A stretch of 64,000 nucleotides of DNA from VXNE01 sp963668365 (GTDB lineage Bacteria > Pseudomonadota > Gammaproteobacteria > Pseudomonadales > Azotimanducaceae), in the NCBI GenBank assembly GCA_963668365.1, contig OY764266.1, positions 2,914,001 to 2,978,000 on the forward strand. Reading direction: 5' to 3'. Each line of letters opens with the position of its first letter. The stretch's first letter is position 1. The notes under the pieces were generated by a model. It did not search any database. It was not told the DNA's origin and saw nothing but the letters and a program-made list of their open reading frames with translations. A program made the translations under genes and the position numbers. Of the stretch, positions 57,777 through 64,000 are shown piece by piece.

Positions 57777-58160
57777 TCAGCGAATCGCGGAGCCCCCTTT
57801 TTTGGCGTCCCGCCCCGCGTCCCGGCCGGCCTTCAGCCGCGCCCGACACAGCGCCTCGCTCGCCTCCACCAGCCGGCGAGACACCTCCCGGAAACGCTTG
57901 TGCTCGGCCACCTGCGCGCGCGTCTCCTCCAAGGCTGCGCGCGGAACCCCCCGGGTCACCGTCTTGCCGCCTACCCGGCGCATCAGCGCCCAGCCGGGGT
58001 GGCCCGGATCGCCCGCGCGCGCGCAGTGGCATGTCGGCTTGCCGCACTTGCGGCGCGTCTCCACCAGCGACCCGGGGCGGAAGTCGCCGACCACCGCGAG
58101 TTCGCCGATCAGGGCGTCGCGTCGGCGTTCGAGTTCTTCGATGTTCTCGGCGCTGGGCAT
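57777..58160 (-). CDS. DUF6788 protein of the ISKra4-like element
   Basis: 127 residues. It contains the metal-binding-like RRKCGKPTCHCARAGDPGH motif and PGWALMRRVGGKTVTR, usual for the small ORF upstream of ISKra4 transposases. ATG at 58160 has AGGAG at eight bases spacing. Its last codons contain the A6G5 run that joins the transposase frame. Confidence 0.8.
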   Translation of the reverse strand: MPSAENIEELERRRDALIGELAVVGDFRPGSLVETRRKCGKPTCHCARAGDPGHPGWALMRRVGGKTVTRGVPRAALEETRAQVAEHKRFREVSRRLVEASEALCRARLKAGRDAGRDAKKGGSAIR

Positions 58161-58262
58161 GTTCGGATCTCCTGTCCGGTTATTCTGTAAAGGCATTATG
58201 CCTTACAGACTTCCGCCCGACACCCTCATGTTCCACAATCCCAACAAATCTGACGTGCGCCC

Positions 58263-58271
58263 AGTCAAGTG
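58263..58271 (+). repeat. 9-bp target duplication of the ISKra4-like element, right copy
   Basis: AGTCAAGTG, pairing with 54765-54773. Confidence 0.75.
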
Positions 58272-58514
58272 TTCTGCCTTGACTAGCGCCATGAAATCCG
58301 CCAGCCCTTCGGGCACGCCGCATTTCACCCCCGCCCAAGCCCACCTACAATCCTGCGCCTTGATCGGCACTTACGTGCCTTTCTACGGCGTAGCGTTTTA
58401 TTTGAACGTAATAAATTGATTATTAAATATATTTAAGCGTTTAGCAGCTAGTCGATCCCACAAACCGACACCTTCCAGAGCCGCGATTCCGAGGAGCGAG
58501 GAAATACTTCCAGT
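58272..58514. other. short native segment between two mobile elements
   Basis: No complete gene. On the minus strand a GTG at 58328 begins VKCGVPEGLADFMALVKA, and with the ISKra4-like element removed it continues past the insertion for about 53 codons. This may be a small gene interrupted by the element. An AT-rich stretch (about 58395-58436) stands out from the GC-rich surroundings. Confidence 0.3.
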
Positions 58515-58552
58515 GGTAACCGTTCGGTCGTGCCGGTACGTTCGGGTAGTTT

Positions 58553-59434
58553 CTACCGGTTGAGGACGCGCTTCCAGTCCTTGCGCAGTGGGCGCAGCCA
58601 GATGTCTTTCTTCGGCTTGTCGTAGCGTTTCTTCGTGTCGTAGCGCCCGCGCCCCTGGGTGGCGCCGACATGGGTCCAGCCGGAGGCCCGGTAGACGGCG
58701 CCGGTGTAGCGCGGGGTCTCCACGAAGGTCTCGATCAGCACCGGGGTCGTGTTGTAGCGCGCCGTCCAGTCGACGGGCAGCTGGCGACGCACGATGGCGA
58801 GGATGTGCGAGCCGAGGTTGGGGATCCTGATCCAGGGCAGGATCAGGAAGCGCGGGTTGTCGACGACGCGCGGCAGGTTCTTCTCGCGCAGTTCCGGCGT
58901 CCAGCCGATGAAGCGGTCGCGCGGGGCCAGCCGCCAGGCGGCGGTCGAGAAGCCGAGCATGGCGAGCGGCGTGCCGTCGCCGGCATGCGCGGTGTAGCGC
59001 ATCTGGGCGCCGACCAGGGTCTTGTAGCCGAGGTAGTGGTGGCGGGCGACATGCTCGTTCCAGAGCTTCCCCTCGCGCGAGTAGCGCACCGCCATGCGCA
59101 GTTCGACCGGGCGGACCTCGTCCAGCGCGGTTGGCGGCGGGAAGAGCGGCGGCTCGGTGTCCGGCCCGAACATGATCGGGCCGGGGCGGTTCTGGGCCCA
59201 CTTCGGCGGCGGCAGTTCGATCAGCCCGTCCCGGTGCATGGCCAGCATCACCACGCGGGCCATCATGTCCTTGAGCCCGCCGTCGGCCTTGTGCCAGCCG
59301 ATGCGCCGGCAGAACTCCTTCGACAGGGCGTGGCGGTTGAGCGCCGGCGGGCCGGCGATCAGCTCCCGCAGCAGCGCCATCTCCCCCGCGGTGAAGTCGC
59401 GGCCGTGGTAGCGGCACTCGACCGCGCCGGTCAT
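58553..59434 (-). CDS. DUF4338 (DruA-like) protein within the IS66-type element
   Basis: 293 residues from ATG at 59434. The DUF4338 core is clear: LWNEHVARHHYLGYKTLVGA, LGFSTAAWRLAPRDRFIGW, RFLILPWIRIPNLGSHIL, and a basic C-terminus. DruA belongs to the Druantia anti-phage system, but isolated DUF4338 genes are often found next to transposases. Here it lies between the IS66 terminal repeats, 50 bases after the transposase stop, with no druB-E. A role in transposition or as a passenger is more likely than defence. Confidence 0.82.
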   Translation of the reverse strand: MTGAVECRYHGRDFTAGEMALLRELIAGPPALNRHALSKEFCRRIGWHKADGGLKDMMARVVMLAMHRDGLIELPPPKWAQNRPGPIMFGPDTEPPLFPPPTALDEVRPVELRMAVRYSREGKLWNEHVARHHYLGYKTLVGAQMRYTAHAGDGTPLAMLGFSTAAWRLAPRDRFIGWTPELREKNLPRVVDNPRFLILPWIRIPNLGSHILAIVRRQLPVDWTARYNTTPVLIETFVETPRYTGAVYRASGWTHVGATQGRGRYDTKKRYDKPKKDIWLRPLRKDWKRVLNR

Positions 59435-59484
59435 CCCGGCGCCGCCGGTTCGCGCCGCCGCGCCTCGTCCATCGACCAGGGCAG

Positions 59485-61512
59485 CTAGGGCGCGAGGTCG
59501 TCCGGCGGGCGGCCGCCGTTCTCGGCGCACGCCGCCAGCCACGCGTCGAGCCACCGCGGGACGTCGATGCCGTTCAGGTTCAGGGTGCCGATCACGGAGC
59601 ACATGAGCGCGGTGAGGCGCGCGCCGGTCCTGGAGTCGGAGCCGAAGGACAGGCGCCGTCCGATCACCGCGTCCCTGAGCAGCCTCTCGCCCAGGTTGTT
59701 GTCCATCGGCGTGCGCGGGTGGTCGACGAACACGCTCAGCCCCTCGCGGTGGTTGACCAGCGAGCGCAGCGCCTTGCCTTCGCGGGCGTCCTCCGGCAAC
59801 CCGGCGAGTTCCCGCCCGGCGCGTGCGAACATGTCGTCCAGCGCCGCCTCAAGCGCTCTCTGCGCCGCGTCGCACGCGCAGCTCCGGCACTCGATGCCGG
59901 GATCGTGGCGGGCCAGCCGCGCCTCGTTGAGGCGGTAGATCGCCGCGATCCGTTCGAGCCATGCCTCGCACCAGCCGGCGAGGTCGACCTGCCCGGCGGC
60001 GCACTGGATGAAGTCCCTGCGTTGATGGGACCAACAGTACTGCAGGATCACCCTGCCGCCGAGCAGGCGCGCCAGCTTCTTGTAGGCGCTGTAGCGGTCG
60101 CAGACGAGCACCGTGACGGACTGGAACTCGCCGAACAACGTCCGCGCCGCCTCGGCGCCGCGGCTCGGGTCTATGTGGAAGTACACGGCATCGTTGCCGA
60201 CCGAGATCCACAGCCAGGCGCGGGCGGAACGGCCCTCCGCGCGCAGCGCCCGCACCCGCCAGCCGGTCTCGTCGGCGTGGCGCAGCGCAGCCGCGTTCTG
60301 GTGCGCCCGGATCGCCTCGGCAAGCGGCTCGAACAGCGGCACGAAGCGCGGCACGCTGTCGGCCAGCGTCCCGGCGGCGACAGGCAGGCCCTGATCGCCG
60401 AGCCACGCGCCGACGCGCTGTGCCGGGCGCAGGCACGCGTAGCGCTCGTAGAGCACGCGCGACCAGACGCTGGTTCCGTAGGACGTGTTGGGGAACAGCC
60501 GCGGCACCGGCGGCGCCGAGACCTCCACCGGCGAAGCGGGGCAACCGCATGTCCGGCGCCAGCGCCCCCGGCGGATCACGCGCCGGTGCCCTTCACCTCG
60601 ATCTCGACCAGCGCCGACCGCCGCGTAGGGCTTCCCGCAACCGTCGCACGTGCGCGCCTCCTCGGGCGGGTTGTGCTCCTCCACGCGCTCCTTGAGCCCG
60701 GGCCGCTGTGTGCGGCCGTGACCGGGGGCGCCGCGAACCTGGCCGCGCGGCCGACCGGTGCCCGGCCGCTCAAGCTTCTCGCTCCTGCGGCCGTGCAACG
60801 CCTTGGACAGCACCGCGCGGGTGGCGCGGAGCTTGGCGATCACGGTCTCCTGCTTCCCGGTTCGGCGCCGCAGTCTCTGCACCGTCCGGCGCAGCCGGGT
60901 GTTCTCCTTCGTCACCGCGTTGAGCGCGGTCTTCTGGCGCCGCGACCGGCGCAGCGCCTTGCGCAACTCCGCGTCCGCGGCGGCCGGCGCCGTCGCGCGC
61001 CGCAGCCGCGCCTTCAGCCCGTCCTTGGCCGTCACGGATCTCTTCAACGCGATGCGCAGCCGCCGGTACCTGCCCTTGAGCTTGTCGTGGAGCCGCAACG
61101 CCTCGTGCAGCAGATGCCGCAACTGGGCCTGGTTGTCGTACCCCTGGCGCACGGCCATGCGCAGCCGGTGGATCTCGGCGGCCTGGGCTTCCGCCTCCGG
61201 CACCGCCTTGTGCAGCCGGTCGACCTCCCGGCGCAGCGCCTTCGCCTCGCGGCGGGCTTGCTTGGCGTCCTCGACAGCATCGAGTCGCTTGCGCCGGGCC
61301 GCCTGGAAAAGCGACTTGTAGGAACCCAGGTCGGTGCGGGCGGACAGCTCCGCCAACTTCAGTTCTTCGGCGCGCGCTTCGGCGGCCTTCGCCCGCTCAA
61401 GCGTCTGCTCGCACAGCCGCCGCCAGTCCGGCGGCGCAGGTACCGAAGCCGCTCGGGGAAGGTGCGGGACCGGGTCGACTTCCGTGTCGCGATACGCCAT
61501 GGTGGCCACCAT
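59485..61512 (-). CDS. IS66-family transposase
   Basis: 675 residues, longer than usual because of a coiled-coil N-terminal half (about 40-240, Arg/Lys/Glu-rich heptads). Then a zinc-finger-like CDGCGKPYAAVG and the DDE domain: RHADETGWRV, VCDRYSAYKKLA, YCWSHQRRDF and MDNNLGERLLRDAVIGRR. ATG at 61512 or 61500. No frameshift is seen, so it is likely active. Confidence 0.9.
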   Translation of the reverse strand: MVATMAYRDTEVDPVPHLPRAASVPAPPDWRRLCEQTLERAKAAEARAEELKLAELSARTDLGSYKSLFQAARRKRLDAVEDAKQARREAKALRREVDRLHKAVPEAEAQAAEIHRLRMAVRQGYDNQAQLRHLLHEALRLHDKLKGRYRRLRIALKRSVTAKDGLKARLRRATAPAAADAELRKALRRSRRQKTALNAVTKENTRLRRTVQRLRRRTGKQETVIAKLRATRAVLSKALHGRRSEKLERPGTGRPRGQVRGAPGHGRTQRPGLKERVEEHNPPEEARTCDGCGKPYAAVGAGRDRGEGHRRVIRRGRWRRTCGCPASPVEVSAPPVPRLFPNTSYGTSVWSRVLYERYACLRPAQRVGAWLGDQGLPVAAGTLADSVPRFVPLFEPLAEAIRAHQNAAALRHADETGWRVRALRAEGRSARAWLWISVGNDAVYFHIDPSRGAEAARTLFGEFQSVTVLVCDRYSAYKKLARLLGGRVILQYCWSHQRRDFIQCAAGQVDLAGWCEAWLERIAAIYRLNEARLARHDPGIECRSCACDAAQRALEAALDDMFARAGRELAGLPEDAREGKALRSLVNHREGLSVFVDHPRTPMDNNLGERLLRDAVIGRRLSFGSDSRTGARLTALMCSVIGTLNLNGIDVPRWLDAWLAACAENGGRPPDDLAP

Positions 61513-61641
61513 AGCGAATGTCGGATCGCGTTACCAGCCCCTATACCGACACGACCGAACGGTTACCTTCCAGTCGCCGCTTGACACCATGACGCCGACA
61601 ATGAACCTTACTCGCTCCCACACAAGGCCCCCGTTTTCTTA

Positions 61642-61791
61642 GGGAACCTCTGATCAAGCCCATCCCTGGGCTTGATCAGGTCGCAAGACAAAACGCGGTT
61701 TCGTCTTGCTCCACAGATTCAATGGCTTACGCCATCGAATCTGGCGGCACATCCCTGTGCCGCGCTAGGGACGCCCTTAATCAGAGCTTCC
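61642..61791 (-). mobile_element. 150-bp non-autonomous element built of four hairpins
   Basis: Ends GGGAACCTCTGAT and, inverted, GGAAGCTCTGAT are imperfect inverted repeats of IS5-like type; both sides carry TTA (61639-61641 and 61792-61794). Inside are four consecutive stems: 61650-61679 (13 bp), 61683-61709 (7+4 bp), 61714-61743 (7+5 bp) and 61744-61763 (8 bp). No coding potential. Read on the minus strand, three loops are GNRA tetraloops and the two plus-strand A-C mismatches become G-U pairs. Confidence 0.7.
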
Positions 61792-61975
61792 TTAGCGCAA
61801 TTCGAAGACGTTCGACTATGAAACACGCTCGCGGAGGGGTCGTGAGGTTGCGTCACACGCAGTCACTGCCGAACGCGGCACGCCATCGCGAATCGATGCG
61901 CATGGCGCCGCAGGGATCACCTGGCCCGGTCGCGAATCCTGGGCTTGCAAGGGCACGATAGACTACGGAGACGAT

Positions 61976-62794
61976 GTGGAAAATCGGAAACGGAACTGGC
62001 GGCTTGCCGTCATGTTTGCAATGACAGTCCCTGGAATGGCGTACAGTGCCGCCGAGTTCGAGCCCTCGGATCTGATCGAGTATGCCAACGAGCAGGGCGT
62101 CGCGTTGCATGCACACGTCTTCGCCGCCGAGGTCGGTGAACCTCCGCATCCCGCCATCCTGTTCTTCTTCGGCGGGGGCTGGTCATCGGGAACGCCTCGA
62201 CAGTTCTATCCGTTCGCCGCCCGCCTCGCCAAGGAGGGATTCGTCGCCATCTCGATGGAGTACCGTGTCCGTCAACGCCATGGGAGCAGCATTCCAGACA
62301 GCATGGCGGATGCGTTCGCGGCCTTCCGATGGGCGCAGGATCAGGCCGACGAACTGGGCATCGACCCGGCGCGCATCGTGGTGAGCGGCGGTTCGGCCGG
62401 CGGACACCTGGCGGCCACCATCGGCACGATTGCCGAACACCCCCGCTTCGGACCTTCGGCCATGGTCCTCTACAACCCGGTGACCGACTTGCGGAGCTTC
62501 GTCGACGTGCCACGACTTGCCGATCTAATCGCGGGCGATGCCGTCGCCGTGTCTCCACTGTCCCACGTCAGGGCGGGTGCGCCGCGGACGATCATCTTCC
62601 ACGGCGAAGACGACAAGATCGTACCGATCGCCCAGAGCGAGGCGTTTTGTCGGGCCATGACCGCTGCCGGAAACGACTGCGAGTTGAGGCGGTTCGCTGG
62701 CGAAGGCCACGGATTCTTCAACGCCGGGCGCAACGCCTTCGATCCCGTGATGAAAGAGACGTTGCGGTTTGTGCTTCCCGAAATTCGGGAGTGA
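61976..62794 (+). CDS. secreted alpha/beta hydrolase (esterase-like)
   Basis: 272 residues. GTG at 61976 has CGGAG five bases upstream. A signal peptide (RLAVMFAMTVPGMAYSA) suggests export. The oxyanion motif FFFGGGWSSG, nucleophile GGSAGG, acid in FHGEDDKIVP and histidine in GEGHGFF make a complete triad, closest to the acetyl-esterase/BD-FAE group of carboxylesterases. It stands alone among mobile debris, so it may itself be acquired. Confidence 0.87.
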   Translation: MENRKRNWRLAVMFAMTVPGMAYSAAEFEPSDLIEYANEQGVALHAHVFAAEVGEPPHPAILFFFGGGWSSGTPRQFYPFAARLAKEGFVAISMEYRVRQRHGSSIPDSMADAFAAFRWAQDQADELGIDPARIVVSGGSAGGHLAATIGTIAEHPRFGPSAMVLYNPVTDLRSFVDVPRLADLIAGDAVAVSPLSHVRAGAPRTIIFHGEDDKIVPIAQSEAFCRAMTAAGNDCELRRFAGEGHGFFNAGRNAFDPVMKETLRFVLPEIRE

Positions 62795-62843
62795 TTGCGG
62801 GGGGAGATCAGCTCCAAGGCTGCCCGCTCAACCCCGGGGCCGG

Positions 62844-63083
62844 TCACGTCCCGTCCGTCCCTATCCCGTAGCCGGCGTTGCCCTTGCGCACGATGCCCGG
62901 CTTGCCGACCTTCATCGCCCACCAGCGCAGGTGCGCCAGCCGGTTCCGCATCGTCCCGTCCGACAGGCCCTGACGCCGCCACTCCTCGACCAGCGCCTCG
63001 ATGTGCCTGCCCTTGAGGCCCCGCGCTCGCAGACCGCGGTACCCGAGGCGGCGCGCGCCTCGCGCCCCTGGTTCCTCGTCCAA
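62844..63083 (-). pseudogene. tyrosine integrase, N-terminal fragment
   Basis: Only the SAM-like DNA-binding region remains: RARGLKGRHIEALVEEWRRQ and GLSDGTMRNRLAHLRWWAMK followed by KVGKPGIVRKGNAGYGIG, as in integrase-domain-containing phage/plasmid integrases. The catalytic domain is missing downstream, and upstream the sequence switches to an IS91-type fragment at about 63,084. Confidence 0.7.
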
Positions 63084-63085
63084 GG

Positions 63086-63424
63086 CTCAACCTCACCCGT
63101 TTCCACGGCGTATTCGCCCCGAACTGCAAGCACCGCAAGTCCGTCGTACCAAAACGCAAACCCAACGAGGAGCAACCGAACAAACCCCTCGCTCCCATGA
63201 CCTGGACGTAGCGACTGAAACGCGTATTCGCCATCGACATCGAGACGTGCCCGGTGTGCGGCGGCAAGCTCAGGGTGATTGCCTGCATCGAAGACCCCGA
63301 GGTGATCGCCAGGATCCTCGACCACGTTCGGCAACGGGATGGCACCGAACTGCCACAACAACCGCGCGCGCCACCAACACGCTGCGAACACCTCGACGCC
63401 CCCAACCAGGACAGGCTGTTCTAG
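63086..63424 (+). pseudogene. IS91-family (IS801-like) transposase, C-terminal fragment
   Basis: The frame reads LNLTRFHGVFAPNCKHRKSV, then PMTWT, an in-frame TAG at 63209-63211, then RLKRVFAIDIETCPVCGGKL and RVIACIEDPEVIARILDHV. These are C-terminal motifs of Y2/HUH rolling-circle transposases. The amber codon and the missing catalytic N-terminus show that it is dead. Confidence 0.75.
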
Positions 63425-63621
63425 CCCGCATCCGTCACCAACTTCCTGCTGCGGGCTTGAACATCGCCTGACGCTCGCCTGCAACCTCAGCCTTTTCCAA
63501 GATGCCCTGGCGCGCAACTTTCGCCAGGTTTCGGTCCCTCGCAACCTCAGCCCACCACGGTCTACGACACTCTGCCGCAGCGCCGCGACCCATCACCCAT
63601 CAGGTCTACGTCCCAGAACCG

Positions 63622-63870
63622 CTGACAGATCTTCTTGATTTGTCCATCAATGACACTTTGAGCCGAACGGTTATGACATCCGTTACAACATTATTGGCGC
63701 TCGGCGCCTTGGCGTCGCTTGGCGGGGAGGTCTTAAAAGGATTTACGCTCGCCATGATCTGGGGGATTGTGATCGGGACCTATTCCTCGATCTTTGTCGC
63801 CTCGCCGTTCTTGCTTGCGACAGGCGTGAAGCGCGACTGGTCGAAACAGCCGGCGGCAGTTGGCGCTTAG
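63622..63870 (+). pseudogene. secF: secF fragment (C-terminal), probably of alphaproteobacterial origin
   Basis: The last about 80 codons read LDLSINDTLSRTVMTSVTTL, GGEVLKGFTLAMIWGIVIGT and YSSIFVASPFLLATGVKRDW, the final membrane helices of the protein translocase subunit SecF. The form KRDWSK after the last helix resembles alphaproteobacterial SecF. Nothing upstream of 63,622 matches. Base composition is less GC-rich than the neighbours, which suggests transfer. Confidence 0.75.
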
Positions 63871-63908
63871 AAAAACCGCTTTGCTACTGTTAGGCCGGAT
63901 GGCCCGGG

Positions 63909-63998
63909 CTAGTCATTTTTCTTATTTAGTTGGCGACCGCGAAAGGCGTAGCGGCCGTTCTGCATGGTCAATGTCCAGCCGCCTACCCAGGCGGGTTT
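63909..63998 (-). CDS. possible C-terminal end of a gene that continues beyond the window
   Basis: A minus-strand frame open to the window edge ends at TAG (63909-63911) and reads PAWVGGWTLTMQNGRYAFRG before a basic tail. Only 29 codons are visible; no family recognised. Confidence 0.25.
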   Translation of the reverse strand, partial: KPAWVGGWTLTMQNGRYAFRGRQLNKKND

Positions 63999-64000
63999 AA

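Larger units (their letters stand above)
56421..58262 (-). mobile_element. ISKra4-like insertion sequence (1,842 bp)
   Basis: Terminal inverted repeats GGGTGTACGACAAATTTGTT and, inverted, GGGCGCACGTCAGATTTGTT match at about 16 of 20 positions. A 9-bp duplication AGTCAAGTG lies at both outer sides once copy C is removed. It encodes a DUF6788 protein and the transposase on the minus strand. Confidence 0.85.
58515..61567 (-). mobile_element. IS66-type element with a DruA-like passenger gene
   Basis: Terminal inverted repeats start GGTAACCGTTCGGTCGTG at both ends and extend six more bases with one mismatch. The flanks share TTCCAGT (58508-58514 and 61568-61574), extendable to CTTCCAGT if one end base is excluded. 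It holds an IS66 transposase (TnpC type) and a DUF4338 gene, but no tnpA or tnpB. Confidence 0.82.

Noticed and set aside
58553..59434. Druantia anti-phage system
   Set aside because: Only the DruA-like gene is present; no druB-E or helicase DruE lies nearby, and the gene is inside IS66 ends.

Overview
The window is a high-GC bacterial chromosome segment. Gene order points to a gammaproteobacterium: truA-trpF-trpB-trpA-folC-SPOR-cvpA-purF, tRNAs followed by tig-clpP-clpX-lon-hup-ppiD, and yafS-rnhA-dnaQ beside a MltD-like lytic transglycosylase are all gammaproteobacterial neighbourhoods. An ECF sigma/FecR/TonB-receptor set and a second large TonB receptor fit a TonB-receptor-rich environmental lineage. 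I cannot name the species from sequence alone.

Layout. Positions 1-7,934 hold a dense, overlapping plus-strand housekeeping run: tRNA modification, the end of tryptophan synthesis, folate, colicin V/purine genes, a DUF1289 gene and a deletion-scarred miaE. Positions 7,929-11,092 are minus strand: lpxH, folD and a frameshifted AAA-ATPase/PD-(D/E)XK gene. Positions 11,199-20,928 hold a lipoprotein, sigma factor, FecR-like regulator and two TonB receptors separated by a MITE and a decayed insertion-sequence end. A PIN-type toxin-antitoxin pair and three tRNAs (Pro, Arg, His) lead into the protein quality-control cluster (22,420-30,897). Then come cell-wall, replication and NAD metabolism genes up to about 37 kb.

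Positions 37,128-43,250 form a composite transposon. Two directly repeated 1,642-bp insertion sequences flank a serine hydrolase and an M32 carboxypeptidase, and a single CATGG duplication brackets the whole unit. It landed on the start codon of a small SCP2-like gene that was formerly divergent from sohB. Positions 43,317-54,427 return to core genes: sohB, an AcuI-like reductase, a CPA2 antiporter, DUF934-cysI-metH (sulfite reduction into methionine), nfuA, and DAHP synthase with a possible attenuator.

From 54.7 kb onward the window is a mobile-element graveyard. A third copy of the 1,642-bp IS sits inside the tip of an ISKra4-like element, and both insertions keep readable target duplications. 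Next are an IS66-type element that carries a DruA-like (DUF4338) passenger, a 150-bp transposon-like element made of four hairpins, an alpha/beta hydrolase, and broken pieces of a tyrosine integrase, an IS91-type transposase and an alphaproteobacterial-looking secF. No CRISPR array, rRNA or complete phage was seen.
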